A stretch of DNA of 64,000 nucleotides, taken from positions 1-64,000 of the forward strand of contig NZ_BIMA01000015.1 in the NCBI RefSeq assembly GCF_004000845.1, in the 5' to 3' direction. The notes under the pieces are model-generated. The model did not search any database, was not told the DNA's origin, and saw only the letters and a list, made by a program, of their open reading frames with translations. This document shows positions 25,300 through 33,624 of the stretch, one piece after another. Every line of letters starts with the position of its first letter. Within the stretch, counting starts at the first letter, position 1. The position numbers and the translations under genes were made by a program. The DNA comes from Paenibacillus koleovorans NBRC 103111 (GTDB taxonomy: Bacteria > Bacillota > Bacilli > Paenibacillales > NBRC-103111).

Positions 25300-26539
25300 C
25301 AGCGCCCTTCGCCTCCAACGGCTCTTCCAGGCTGCCGGATGGTCCGAAAAACTCGTAATGCCGGTCGGCTGCGGGTACGCCCCACTCCGCCAATAGATGA
25401 TTGATATGGCGCATGAAGGGGACAGGTCCGCAGAAGTAGAAACTCACATCCAGCGACGGGATCACCTTCCGCAGCAAGGGCAGATTGATAAAGCCTTCGT
25501 GATCAAAAGCGCGGCGCTCCCGGTCCTGCGACGTCGGTCTGTCGTAACACCAGAACACCCGGACCTGCGGATAATGCTCGGCGATCTTCTCCACTTGCTC
25601 TCTCAAGGCATGTACGTTCCCGTTCTGAGCGGCATGGATGAATGTGACCGGGCGATTCGGATTCGTCGTAACGACCGTCTTCAGCATGCTGACGAGCGGG
25701 GTGAGCCCGACGCCGCCGCTTAGGAGGACGACCGGGCGCGTGTCGCGTTGATCCAGCGTGAAATCGCCTGCCGGCGCCGATAGCGACAGCACATCGCCTT
25801 GCTTCACTCGTTCGTGCAAGTAAGTGGACACCTGGCCCGCCGGCTTGCCGCCGATTGCATCCTCACGCTTCACGGTGATGCGGTAATACGGATAACCCGG
25901 CGCTTCGGACAAGCTATATTGGCGGATATGCGTGTTGGGCTCCCCGGGGATCTCGAGCTTCACGCTGACATACTGGCCCGGCTCGAACGTCGGCACGGCG
26001 CCTCCGTCCTGAGGCGCCAAGTAGAAGGAACGGATCACGTCGCTCTCCTTCACTACTCGGACGACCCGGAACTCGCGATAATCGGCCCAGCCGCCTGGCT
26101 GGCGCTCCGCTTGCTCGTACATCTCGGCTTCGACGTCGATGAACACTTGGGCTATGATGCCGTACGCTTCCTCCCATGCTTGGAGGATGGCCTCCGTCGC
26201 CGCTAAGCCCAGCACCTCGCGAATCGCTTTCAGCAGCGTCTGCCCGACGATCGGGTATTGCTCCGGCTTCACGCCGAGGCTGCGGTGCTTGTGCGCGATT
26301 TGCCGGATCGCCGGCAGGATTGTCTCCAGCTTGTCGATATGAAGAGCCGCGGCATAGATGGCGTTCGAGAGCGCTGTTTGCTGCCGGCCTTGGTTTTGGT
26401 TCGCGTGGTTGAACAGATTCAGCAGCTCCGGATACTCCGTGAAGAGCAGCTTGTAGAATGTCTTGGTAATCGCCGTCCCGTGCACCTCCAGGACAGGAAC
26501 CGTCGATCGGATGATGCGGATCGTTTGTTGGCTTAGCAT
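25280..26539 (-). CDS. hmp: Flavohemoprotein (nitric oxide dioxygenase)
   Basis: The 419-residue protein is a three-domain flavohemoglobin. The globin domain has Tyr29 in the heme pocket and proximal His85 (IAHKH). The FAD domain has RQYSLS, and the NAD domain has LLSGGVGLTPLVSMLK and FYFCGPVPFM. It converts nitric oxide to nitrate with NADH and oxygen. The ATG at 26539 follows GAGGAG and matches the normal family start (LSQQTIRII). The frame extends 31 codons upstream without homology. A CRP-type box sits at about -41.5 of the predicted promoter, and a second palindrome overlaps the start of transcription. Confidence 0.95.
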   Translation of the reverse strand: MLSQQTIRIIRSTVPVLEVHGTAITKTFYKLLFTEYPELLNLFNHANQNQGRQQTALSNAIYAAALHIDKLETILPAIRQIAHKHRSLGVKPEQYPIVGQTLLKAIREVLGLAATEAILQAWEEAYGIIAQVFIDVEAEMYEQAERQPGGWADYREFRVVRVVKESDVIRSFYLAPQDGGAVPTFEPGQYVSVKLEIPGEPNTHIRQYSLSEAPGYPYYRITVKREDAIGGKPAGQVSTYLHERVKQGDVLSLSAPAGDFTLDQRDTRPVVLLSGGVGLTPLVSMLKTVVTTNPNRPVTFIHAAQNGNVHALREQVEKIAEHYPQVRVFWCYDRPTSQDRERRAFDHEGFINLPLLRKVIPSLDVSFYFCGPVPFMRHINHLLAEWGVPAADRHYEFFGPSGSLEEPLEAKGAVTSASK

Positions 26540-26564
26540 AACGATTCTCCTCGCTTTCTTAACG

Positions 26565-26584
26565 CTTGGGATACCCCAAGTATA
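26565..26584 (-). promoter_or_regulatory. hmp promoter -10 and palindrome
   Basis: On the minus strand TATACT (26579-26584) is a good -10, with no recognisable -35 17 bp upstream, as expected for an activator-dependent promoter. CTTGGG-GTAT-CCCAAG (26565-26580) is a perfect 6-4-6 palindrome covering the predicted start and may be a repressor site. Confidence 0.5.
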
Positions 26585-26605
26585 GAGAAGGGAGGCTGCG
26601 ATCGA

Positions 26606-26621
26606 TGTGATCGCAGTCACA
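26606..26621 (-). promoter_or_regulatory. CRP/FNR-type box upstream of hmp
   Basis: TGTGATCGCAGTCACA is a perfect TGTGA-N6-TCACA palindrome. Its centre lies about 41.5 bp upstream of the start predicted from the -10 at 26579-26584, the class II activator position. Confidence 0.7.
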
Positions 26622-26705
26622 GCAATTGGCAACGATTTGTGTCTTGGGCGGCTGGGCTGGCGGCATTGCGTGATCTATCGGTTGCCGTTAGCCCCGCACG
26701 TCCCG

Positions 26706-27122
26706 CTAATCCCGATCCTCGTCCGCCGCCGCTTCCAGCATGAGCTTGCCGGCATTGCGTCCGGCTTGGCGGAACAGCTCTTCCGGGGTAAGGCTTGGGC
26801 GCAAGACCGGTGTCGGGATGTCGTCCTCGTATGGCTCCGCGATCTGCTCTTCGACCGGATCAGGCACGACGAATTCCGCTTCTGCACGAGTGGCGAAAAG
26901 CGCAGACAGCGGGTCGGGCTGCTGCTCCATGGCCGTAGGGATTGATTCCGGCGGCTGGCGTCTAATCTGCTCGGTCAGCAGCTCGATGATGCCTTGGCTG
27001 AAGTCGCCTTCTTCCTTGAGGCGATTCAGATAGCGGATGACCTCCGGCGGGGTATCCGCCGGTATGTACAGCGTTACATTTTTGCCCGGACGCACCAGGA
27101 CCGTTTCTCTTCGTTTCCTCAA
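26706..27122 (-). CDS. ParR-like partner of the ParM-like ATPase
   Basis: The 138-residue protein starts with a basic segment and a ribbon-helix-helix-like stretch (ETVLVRPGKNVTLYIPADTPPEVIRYLNRLKEEGDFSQGIIELLTEQI), then an acidic, Pro-rich C-terminus (PDPVEEQIAEPYEDD). This matches the small DNA-binding adaptor that accompanies ParM/StbA actins. I use the TTG at 27122, which overlaps the TGA of the upstream actin gene (TTGA); the frame runs further upstream, but that part is antisense-like and without homology. It would bind a centromere and cap the filament. Recognition of the family is by context and fold pattern. Confidence 0.7.
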   Translation of the reverse strand: MRKRRETVLVRPGKNVTLYIPADTPPEVIRYLNRLKEEGDFSQGIIELLTEQIRRQPPESIPTAMEQQPDPLSALFATRAEAEFVVPDPVEEQIAEPYEDDIPTPVLRPSLTPEELFRQAGRNAGKLMLEAAADEDRD

Positions 27123-28315
27123 TCCGAACCGCTCCCGCCTCTGGCTTTCTTCTCGGTTTCCGCACCGGCCGCCGCTTCCTGCCCATGCTGCTGCAGCGCA
27201 TGCTTCAGCAAGAAGTACGTGCCGCGCACATTGCGGTACTGGCTGAACTCCGTATGATCGAACCGAATCGGCAGCCCGAGCTCCGCATTCAGCTTCTCGA
27301 TCCAAGGCTGGAGCACGACCGCCCCGCCGCCGATGAACCAGAACTCATTGGCATAGCGCACATGCTTCCAGGAATTTCGCGCGTACTTGAGCACCTTTTC
27401 CGCGAGGATGCGCATATGCCGGTTGAGCAGGTTCGTCATGTCGAACGCCACTTTGCCTTCCGCGTAAATCTCATATTCCTTGTTGACGATCATGAGCGTC
27501 AGCTCCGCCGTACTCGAGATCAGCTCTTCGCCTTGAGCATTGATTTCGTTTCGGATGCTCTCCAATGCGTCGTTCAAGTAAATTTTGGCGCCTGTGGAAT
27601 GCCGTTGATCCAGATCTAGTCCCGGGCGGAAAAAGGCGATATCCATATCCACACCGCCAACGTCGGCTATCCCGAATCCTTTATGCGAAAATTGCGCCTT
27701 CGCCGTCGCTTCCATATCATACACGCCGGACACATCGTCGATGCTGATGCCTGTCGGTAGCGTAAACTCCATTTCGATCGTCACCCCCTTGAACCCCGGA
27801 GTCGTGATAAATGTGATCGAATGGACGCCGCCCGTTATTTTATCCGCGAACTCTTGGCTGAACTTCGTAATTTCCCGGATCGGCAGGCCGGTTCCCAGGT
27901 TGACCAACGCTTTGATGCGGGTTTTGCCGCGCCGGATCGCGTCCTCGTGTTTCTTCGCGACCGCGTACGCCGTTGCCGTCAGGAGGGTGACCATCGTCTC
28001 CGGGCGCTGTGCCTTTTTCTGCACCGCCTTGTCGCCTACGATCTCATGCACGATGCCTTCGTCGCCGATCGCGAGATTGCCTACGTACACATGCCGGTAC
28101 TGCTCCGTATTGATCGCGGGCGAGGTGATCTGCACGTCGAGGAAATCCAGGGGATCGCCTTGCTCCATGAGCAGAAACCGCTCTCCGAACGGCTGCGCCA
28201 CTACATTGGGGAAAATGAAGCTGTTGTTCAAGTCGTCGTAGATGCCTTTAATGTGACTGCTTCCGTTGTCGATCGACAGATCGATGGTTGTGGCTAGTAC
28301 ATCGTGCTTGGCCAT
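27119..28315 (-). CDS. ParM/StbA-like actin ATPase (DNA segregation)
   Basis: The 398-residue protein is an actin/Hsp70-fold ATPase of the ParM/StbA type. It contains the phosphate-1 motif IDLSIDNGSSHIKGIY, a central VNLGTGLPIREI, the phosphate-2-like IADVGGVDMDIAFFRPG and, near the end, the adenosine motif WFIGGGAVVLQPWI. Such proteins polymerise and push DNA molecules apart together with a ParR adaptor, which is encoded immediately downstream. The ATG at 28315 follows GGAGAGG by 8 nt. The tail is rich in Gln, Ala and Lys. No replication gene lies nearby, so the role on what looks like a chromosome is open. Confidence 0.85.
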   Translation of the reverse strand: MAKHDVLATTIDLSIDNGSSHIKGIYDDLNNSFIFPNVVAQPFGERFLLMEQGDPLDFLDVQITSPAINTEQYRHVYVGNLAIGDEGIVHEIVGDKAVQKKAQRPETMVTLLTATAYAVAKKHEDAIRRGKTRIKALVNLGTGLPIREITKFSQEFADKITGGVHSITFITTPGFKGVTIEMEFTLPTGISIDDVSGVYDMEATAKAQFSHKGFGIADVGGVDMDIAFFRPGLDLDQRHSTGAKIYLNDALESIRNEINAQGEELISSTAELTLMIVNKEYEIYAEGKVAFDMTNLLNRHMRILAEKVLKYARNSWKHVRYANEFWFIGGGAVVLQPWIEKLNAELGLPIRFDHTEFSQYRNVRGTYFLLKHALQQHGQEAAAGAETEKKARGGSGSD

Positions 28316-28429
28316 TCTAGTATCCTCTCCCAACCTACCATTTAGTATTGATAGAAGTTCGAGGTGGGAGGCGCGGTTTCAGTGGGTGTGTAACATTTTT
28401 TAACAGATTTAGTTCGGAAGGACCAGTAA

Positions 28430-28509
28430 AGTTTAAAAGTTGAACTGTAGAGTCTGAAGTTTAAAATTCGGAGTTTAGATTTTAAAATTTAGTGTATTGG
28501 AGTTTAAAC
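28430..28509. repeat. AT-rich iteron-like repeats upstream of the ParM-like gene
   Basis: AGTTTA-led words start at 28430, 28458, 28472 and 28501 (AGTTTAAAA, AGTTTAAAA, AGTTTAGAT, AGTTTAAAC), at spacings of 28, 14 and 29 nt, close to multiples of 14. The surrounding 28380-28520 is much more AT-rich than its neighbourhood. A position upstream of parM is where a parC-type centromere would lie. Confidence 0.45.
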
Positions 28510-28527
28510 TCCTCCTTATCACAATTA

Positions 28528-28565
28528 ATACCCTGAACCCAGAAATCGGATTCAGGGTATTTTTC
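28528..28565. terminator. Hairpin between toxin-antitoxin pair and the ParM-like gene
   Basis: ATACCCTGAA and TTCAGGGTAT form a perfect 10-bp stem with a 13-nt loop. It has TTTT on the plus side and a weaker TAATTG on the minus side, where it would end the antitoxin transcript. Confidence 0.65.
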
Positions 28566-28586
28566 AACTTTCCTAAACCTAAACAA

Positions 28587-28874
28587 CTAGCTCCCTAGAG
28601 CCCTAGTCGCCGCTTCTTCTAGGCCAATATTCATTCCAAGCGCAATTGCCACTTTCAATAGCGTTTCCATTCGGGGGACCGATGACTGTGATTCTAACCG
28701 GGCGATCTGGGATTGCGTCATACCAGTACGGTTTGCTATATCTTTCTGAGATAGTCCAAGTTGTTTTCTCCGGCGAATAATGGCGTTAACCAAAATTGCC
28801 ATTTGTTTTATTGCTTCTTTTTCCACATTTGATTTATAGTCCAATTCATTATCAACAAAATCATCCCAACTCAT
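28587..28874 (-). CDS. XRE family (HigA-like) antitoxin
   Basis: The 95-residue protein has a helix-turn-helix of the XRE class (LVNAIIRRRKQLGLSQKDIANRTGMTQSQIARLESQSSVPRMETLLKVAIALGM). It follows a toxin-like gene by 25 nt, in the toxin-first order of higBA modules. It should bind the toxin and, with it, the operator at 29296-29312. The ATG has GGAGGTG upstream. Codon use and base composition are more AT-rich than the flanking genes, which fits horizontal origin. Confidence 0.85.
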   Translation of the reverse strand: MSWDDFVDNELDYKSNVEKEAIKQMAILVNAIIRRRKQLGLSQKDIANRTGMTQSQIARLESQSSVPRMETLLKVAIALGMNIGLEEAATRALGS

Positions 28875-28899
28875 TTTTTCACCTCCGATGATATTTGGT

Positions 28900-29262
28900 T
28901 TATTTGCCTTTGCGTTTCAACCAATCCTTCATCCGTTCCTCTGCGCGATCTAATTCATGCATTGGTGTAGGCCCCGTACTCTTACGAAACACAGTTAAGA
29001 GCAACAGTTTTTTCCTCCACAGGAAATACGGGATGCGATACTTACTTGGTCGCAATTCCCACATCCCATTTCTCAACGGCCGGGTATGAGGTAACCCTAC
29101 TTGCGGTCCCTCTTCTCTTACCCTTGCCACCGTGTACAGAATGGAATCAAGCAGTGCCACGGCATTTTTATCCCCAGCCTTAGCCCGAAGGTTGAGATCA
29201 CGGAGGAAATCTTTCACTTCAGAATTCCCCTTTGCAGTCTCATAAAAGTCGGCGTCGAACAA
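28900..29262 (-). CDS. RelE/HigB-like (Gp49 family) toxin
   Basis: The 120-residue basic protein has the Gp49/HigB pattern: AKAGDKNAVALLDSILYTVARVREEGPQVGLPHTRPLRNGMWELRPSKYRIPYFLWRKKLLLLTVFRKST. Such toxins are ribosome-dependent mRNA interferases held in check by the downstream XRE antitoxin. The start is a TTG at 29262 with GGGAGAG ten nt upstream. The pair sits beside the ParM/ParR-like genes. Confidence 0.85.
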   Translation of the reverse strand: MFDADFYETAKGNSEVKDFLRDLNLRAKAGDKNAVALLDSILYTVARVREEGPQVGLPHTRPLRNGMWELRPSKYRIPYFLWRKKLLLLTVFRKSTGPTPMHELDRAEERMKDWLKRKGK

Positions 29263-29295
29263 TGGTCAAAACTCTCCCGGTATTAATATCTTATT

Positions 29296-29332
29296 CGCTA
29301 TAAATTATAGCGTATTCGCTATATTTTTACAA
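29296..29332 (-). promoter_or_regulatory. Promoter and palindromic operator of the toxin-antitoxin operon
   Basis: On the minus strand TTGTAA (29327-29332) and a perfect TATAAT (29304-29309) are 17 bp apart. CGCTATAAATTATAGCG (29296-29312) is an 8-1-8 palindrome overlapping the -10, and a further half site TTCGCTATA lies at 29315-29323. This is the classic layout for antitoxin autorepression. Confidence 0.75.
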
Positions 29333-29357
29333 GAAAAACCTAATTTCCCTTTATACG

Positions 29358-29390
29358 CAAAAAGGCTGCCGGTCCAGTGACCGACAGCCT
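29358..29390 (-). terminator. Terminator after the heparinase II/III gene
   Basis: On the minus strand AGGCTG-T-CGGTC and GACCG-G-CAGCCT form a stem with one central mismatch around a 4-nt loop, followed by TTTTT. It begins 6 nt past the stop codon. Confidence 0.85.
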
Positions 29391-29396
29391 CCGATT

Positions 29397-32300
29397 CTAT
29401 GGGTAGCCTCTCCATTCCGAGGAAAGTGGAATAGTGAAAGTATCGCCGGCCGCAACCGCGTAGCGGTAAGGCCGCTCCCCGCCTGCAGCGGGACCGGCCG
29501 GCTCCAAGCCCTCAATCAACGTGACGGCGCCGATGTCGAGCTGCGCCTCGCACGGGTCCGCATCGCTCGGCGTCCAGCCGCAGATGCGGAACACGGGGTT
29601 GCGGCCGGCGCCGGCCGCATGCACGTACCGACCGGTCAGCTCGTGACCGGCTGCACTTGCGGGCAGCGGGCCGGTGAACCGGACCCGCAGCCAGTTCGCT
29701 TCAGCCAGCTCGCGGCTGAAGTCCAGGATCTCGCCCCCGAGCGACGCGGGGGCGCCGTCGATGAGCGGCTGGGCCGCACCAGCCGCAACCCAGGCGATCC
29801 GGCTGCCGTTCGCGACGAACGCGTACACCGGCTCGCCAGCCCGCTCCGAGATCACGCCTACATGCCCTTGGAACTCGACGCGCTCGTCAATCAAGTACAC
29901 TTGCGACGGATCTGCCGCATGCACGATATAGTCCACGCGCCCGTCAAGACGCTCCACGCGTATCGCCGTCACGCCAACCTCGCTCACGCCGCCATGAGGC
30001 TCCTCGCGCACCGCCGTCACCTCAGCCGTACTCTCGCCAGCTGTGCTCCCACCAGCCGAGCTCCAGCCGGCAGCACCGGCAGCGAAGCCGGCGCCATCGT
30101 CACCGCCGTCTCCAGCGCTTCCAACGCAACGCACCGAGCACCGCCGCACATCGCGCAGCTGCCGCGCCTGCTCACGGTACGGCTCGAGCACCGCCGCGAA
30201 ACGGCTCACGCCGTCGGCCGGCCGCCGCTTCGCGAGCATATACCGCAGCCGCTCCGGGTTGCCGGGCCGATTGCTCGACGGATGCCCGTCCGCCAGCGCC
30301 ACCTCGTCGGCCGCCGTCAGCATCGTCAGCCGCAGCCGCACGCCGGTGTCCGCCGCAGTCGCAGCCGATGCTCCAGCCGCCGGCCCCTTCGCCTTCGCCT
30401 CCGCTTGCTCATGCGTCCGACCCGCCTCGCCGTCCCCCGGCATTCCCAACACCCGCCACGTGTCGCGAATCGCCCATTCGACGGCGAACGCCGACCCCGG
30501 CGCCTCGTCCCGCACCACGTCGGTCAAATAATGGAACCCGCTGCCCGCATACTCGCGCAGCCGCTGCCCCGGTACGGCATCGTAAGGCTCGCCGTACGCC
30601 ACATGCGCGCCGGCATACGTCCCTCCGGCCTGCGCCGTCAACTGCAGCCCCTCCGTGCGCACAGCACCTTCCGCACCGTGGAACGAGTACACGTGCTCCT
30701 CCCCGCCCTCCACATGGAACAGATCAACCGCATACGAATGCGTCTCATCCAGTCGTACCATCACGACACACCGCCGGTATACGGACGTCTGCGCGTACAC
30801 CTGAGGCGCCTCCACCTCGACGACCTTCACCTCGCCCGCATCCACGAAAAGCCGTGACGCCCCTACAACCGAGTTCAACTGCTTGCTTCCATCAACCGTC
30901 ACCGTGTTGTGCGCCACCGTGCTGCGATCCCAATGGTGCGTCTTCTGATGGACGTCATCGCATTTCTCGGGATAGCCGAGCTCCGGAGACAAGTCCAAGC
31001 CGAACGCGTATAGCCCGATGTTCAGCGTATCCTTATGGCCGTGCCCCTGATTGCGGCCATGGTACAGCCACACCGCTCGCTCCACGTCGCCTGCACCGCC
31101 GTCCCTCAAGGCTGCAAACCCATACCCGCCCAAGTGCACGCTCGCATTGTGGAACAGCCCCCGCTCCGCCAGCACCTGCCGCATATCCCGCAGTACCCGC
31201 TCCGGATCCAACGAGAACAAGCCGGCGCGAAGCCCCTCGACCGTGCCTCCGTTCGCCAGCACCGCCAATTGTGCAAATACCGGCTCGCCGGTGCGCTCGA
31301 ACGTGTCGACGGCCATCTCCGCCTTGTACAGCACGTTCGGATTGCCCGCGGAGTCGCTGTCGCCGATTTGCGGAATGTAGCGCCTGAGCATGAGCAGATC
31401 GGCATGCGCTCGCAGCATTTGCCGGAACTTGGGGTGCCGGTACAGGTCGGCGATCGGATACCGGTCATAGCCCTGCAGAATGTCGGCGACCAGCTTGAAC
31501 GTATCGACCCATAGGTTGTTATACAAGGGAGCAGCCTCGTCCCCGAAGCCGTCGCGGTCCACGTCATGGAGCAGCGAATGCAGGATATCGCCCCCGGTAT
31601 CCGCCCAGCCTCCTGCTTCAGGCCGTAGCAAGCCCCCTTCCTGCAGCACGAAATCCAGCATCTCTTCGGTCGTCCCAGGCTCGTCCAGAACGATTGCCGC
31701 CATCGCCAGCGAGCTTTGGTGCATCCCATTATTGCCGTGGATCTGCACCTTCCTAACGCCGGGATACACCTGCCTGACGATTCCGTCCTCGATGTTCGCA
31801 GTGATCGCGGCAAGCGAGCTTTTCTCCGCCGGCAGCTTGTATCGCGACACTTTCTCCCGCAAGAACGCCACGACATCAGCCATCTCCGCAGCTCGCTCCT
31901 CCCGCAACGCAAGATAGAAAGCATCATATGCGCTGACAAACGAACGAACAAGTCCGGTTTCCCAGATGCAGCCGATCACCTTGCCTTGCCCGGTCAACCC
32001 GTGCGAATTGAGGATGCCGTCCTCCCAACGGAACACGCCGCAATCCATCTCCGGGTACAGATCGGCGATGCGATCCAATAGCACAACGCCTGCCTGAGCA
32101 TACTTCAATTCCCCCGTGTACAAGTAGGCATCACGAAGCTGCCCTATAGCCGAAGCCGCGATTCCGCCATGTCCCCAAGGCGCATCCGTAGGTGGGAACT
32201 GATTGCCGCCGGCGTCGATCATAGGGCACCATATTTTCCAATGGTTATAGAACGCCACGAACGTCCAGAAGTCGCCCCGCCACTCTGCCTGCTTCTCCTG

Positions 32301-32810
32301 CTTGTCTTGCCCGGCCCCCGCGGCCTTCCGAGTTTCAAAATCAACCCAGCCATGACCGTCATCCACGCCCCAGCCCGGCCCGCGCTCCGGATACAGCTCG
32401 TTTATCAAATACCGGGGATCCGCCAGCTCCCGCCGGAACAAACCATGCTCGTCCTTCCCGCTCTCATAATAAGAAGCGAAGTCGTTGGACGGGAACACGG
32501 ACTTGCAGCTCGGGCAAATCAGCTTCCAGGGCTGCCGCAAAGGATCCGCCAACCATGGCCAGCGACCATAGGCGTGATGAGCTTCGCCGCAGACCGGGCA
32601 ACCGAGCTCCTGATTCACCGCATAGCTGCGCGGGATGGACTGCGGTGTCGGCAGCTGCCATAGCTGCTCCCAGCCCATTTCCACATAGACCTCAGCCTGC
32701 TCCACCGCCTGCTCCTTGAACGGCTTCGCCCAGTCATACAGAGTTACATTGCGCCTGACGGCTTCGACTTTTTCCGACGTATAGTAAGTACTGCGAGTTT
32801 TCACTCCCAT
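29397..32810 (-). CDS. Intracellular heparinase II/III family protein
   Basis: The 1137-residue protein has an alpha/alpha-toroid N-terminal half and a heparinase II/III-like beta-sandwich C-terminal half (YHGRNQGHGHKDTLNIGLYAFGLDLSPELGYPE, HHWDRSTVAHNTVTVDG). These contain the HGHKD and AHNTV histidine motifs typical of the family. A zinc-ribbon-like CPVCG ... CPSC lies at about 71-102. There is no signal peptide, so it probably degrades imported acidic oligosaccharides in the cytoplasm. Two Ala/Gly-rich low-complexity insertions occur in the C-terminal half (near AKGPAAGASAATAAD and AGFAAGAAGWSSAGG). It is the last gene of the asparaginase - cupin-like - heparinase operon. The substrate is not predictable. 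Confidence 0.88.
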   Translation of the reverse strand: MGVKTRSTYYTSEKVEAVRRNVTLYDWAKPFKEQAVEQAEVYVEMGWEQLWQLPTPQSIPRSYAVNQELGCPVCGEAHHAYGRWPWLADPLRQPWKLICPSCKSVFPSNDFASYYESGKDEHGLFRRELADPRYLINELYPERGPGWGVDDGHGWVDFETRKAAGAGQDKQEKQAEWRGDFWTFVAFYNHWKIWCPMIDAGGNQFPPTDAPWGHGGIAASAIGQLRDAYLYTGELKYAQAGVVLLDRIADLYPEMDCGVFRWEDGILNSHGLTGQGKVIGCIWETGLVRSFVSAYDAFYLALREERAAEMADVVAFLREKVSRYKLPAEKSSLAAITANIEDGIVRQVYPGVRKVQIHGNNGMHQSSLAMAAIVLDEPGTTEEMLDFVLQEGGLLRPEAGGWADTGGDILHSLLHDVDRDGFGDEAAPLYNNLWVDTFKLVADILQGYDRYPIADLYRHPKFRQMLRAHADLLMLRRYIPQIGDSDSAGNPNVLYKAEMAVDTFERTGEPVFAQLAVLANGGTVEGLRAGLFSLDPERVLRDMRQVLAERGLFHNASVHLGGYGFAALRDGGAGDVERAVWLYHGRNQGHGHKDTLNIGLYAFGLDLSPELGYPEKCDDVHQKTHHWDRSTVAHNTVTVDGSKQLNSVVGASRLFVDAGEVKVVEVEAPQVYAQTSVYRRCVVMVRLDETHSYAVDLFHVEGGEEHVYSFHGAEGAVRTEGLQLTAQAGGTYAGAHVAYGEPYDAVPGQRLREYAGSGFHYLTDVVRDEAPGSAFAVEWAIRDTWRVLGMPGDGEAGRTHEQAEAKAKGPAAGASAATAADTGVRLRLTMLTAADEVALADGHPSSNRPGNPERLRYMLAKRRPADGVSRFAAVLEPYREQARQLRDVRRCSVRCVGSAGDGGDDGAGFAAGAAGWSSAGGSTAGESTAEVTAVREEPHGGVSEVGVTAIRVERLDGRVDYIVHAADPSQVYLIDERVEFQGHVGVISERAGEPVYAFVANGSRIAWVAAGAAQPLIDGAPASLGGEILDFSRELAEANWLRVRFTGPLPASAAGHELTGRYVHAAGAGRNPVFRICGWTPSDADPCEAQLDIGAVTLIEGLEPAGPAAGGERPYRYAVAAGDTFTIPLSSEWRGYP

Positions 32811-32850
32811 AGGAAACTCCGCCTTTCTCTGTCGTTGTCCGAACCTGCCG

Positions 32851-33624
32851 CTAAAACAAAAGTCGCGCTTCCTCCGGATGGTCGAGCTGCCACTGAATGA
32901 TCTCCTGCTCGTGGCGGCACAGCTTCCCCTTGTAACGCAGCCCGCCGTGAGAAATGTTAATGCTGCAGGCGATCTGATCAGAGGCTTCCACCCAGTGCGG
33001 CGTCAGAAACGTATTCCACAGCACCGTGCCCGGCGGCATGGCGTATGTAAGCGCATCTGCATCGGTCAAGCCGTCAGGGCGAGAAATGCCCTTGCTCCTC
33101 AATCGCGTCTCGAACGGCGCCCAGCGCTCCGGGTCCTGCAGCCCCGAGAACAGCTTCGTACCGTGCGTCTGCCACGCGATCACTTGCGAGAAATCGAGAT
33201 GGTAGTTCGTCGCGCAGCCCGGACCGCTGATGAATAGAATCGGGTAACAACGTGTCCAGGTAAAGCCAGCCTCCTGCAGCGCATCGGTCCAGGGCCGCAT
33301 GACCCCTTCCTCGAACCCTTCCAGCAGTTGACCATCCCCAAAGAACTTATTGAGTTTGAAATGCGCCAAAGCAACCGAGGCCCTCACCGCTTCCTCAATC
33401 GGCAAAGCGCAGAACGACGCTCGAATATCCGTCAGATTCAAGGCATTGCCTTTCACTCCAGGTGTAATTCTCGTGTCGGGGTCGCTGCGCAGCGTCTCTA
33501 CGATCCGTTCGATCGACGGCATCGTATAGCGAAACGGCACCAGCTCGTCCCCCTTCATCAGAAAGTTCAACACGCCGTCCCAATCGTCCTGAAACTCTCG
33601 CCAAGTGCTAATCGTACGTTGCAT
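32851..33624 (-). CDS. Cupin/JmjC-like putative Fe(II) dioxygenase
   Basis: The 257-residue protein has a double-stranded beta-helix signature: YHLDFSQVIAWQTHGTKLFSGLQDPERWAP supplies an HxD pair and lysine, and PPGTVLWNTFLTPHWVEA supplies the distal His, as in JmjC/cupin_8 type 2-oxoglutarate oxygenases. The exact reaction is unknown. The ATG at 33624, behind GAGGGGAGCGAGAG, overlaps the end of the asparaginase gene by 17 nt, so the genes are co-translated. The context suggests modification of an amino-acid-bearing or uronic-acid substrate, but that is speculation. Confidence 0.7.
   Translation of the reverse strand: MQRTISTWREFQDDWDGVLNFLMKGDELVPFRYTMPSIERIVETLRSDPDTRITPGVKGNALNLTDIRASFCALPIEEAVRASVALAHFKLNKFFGDGQLLEGFEEGVMRPWTDALQEAGFTWTRCYPILFISGPGCATNYHLDFSQVIAWQTHGTKLFSGLQDPERWAPFETRLRSKGISRPDGLTDADALTYAMPPGTVLWNTFLTPHWVEASDQIACSINISHGGLRYKGKLCRHEQEIIQWQLDHPEEARLLF

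Noticed and set aside
26706-27305. The longer 199-residue form of the ParR-like protein
   Set aside because: The extra 61 residues lie inside the actin gene in another frame and have no homology. A TTG overlapping the actin stop is the better start.
29619-31387. Long plus-strand frames (412 and 339 codons) opposite the heparinase gene
   Set aside because: They are GC-driven antisense frames full of Arg, Pro and His without any domain, while the minus-strand product has clear heparinase motifs.
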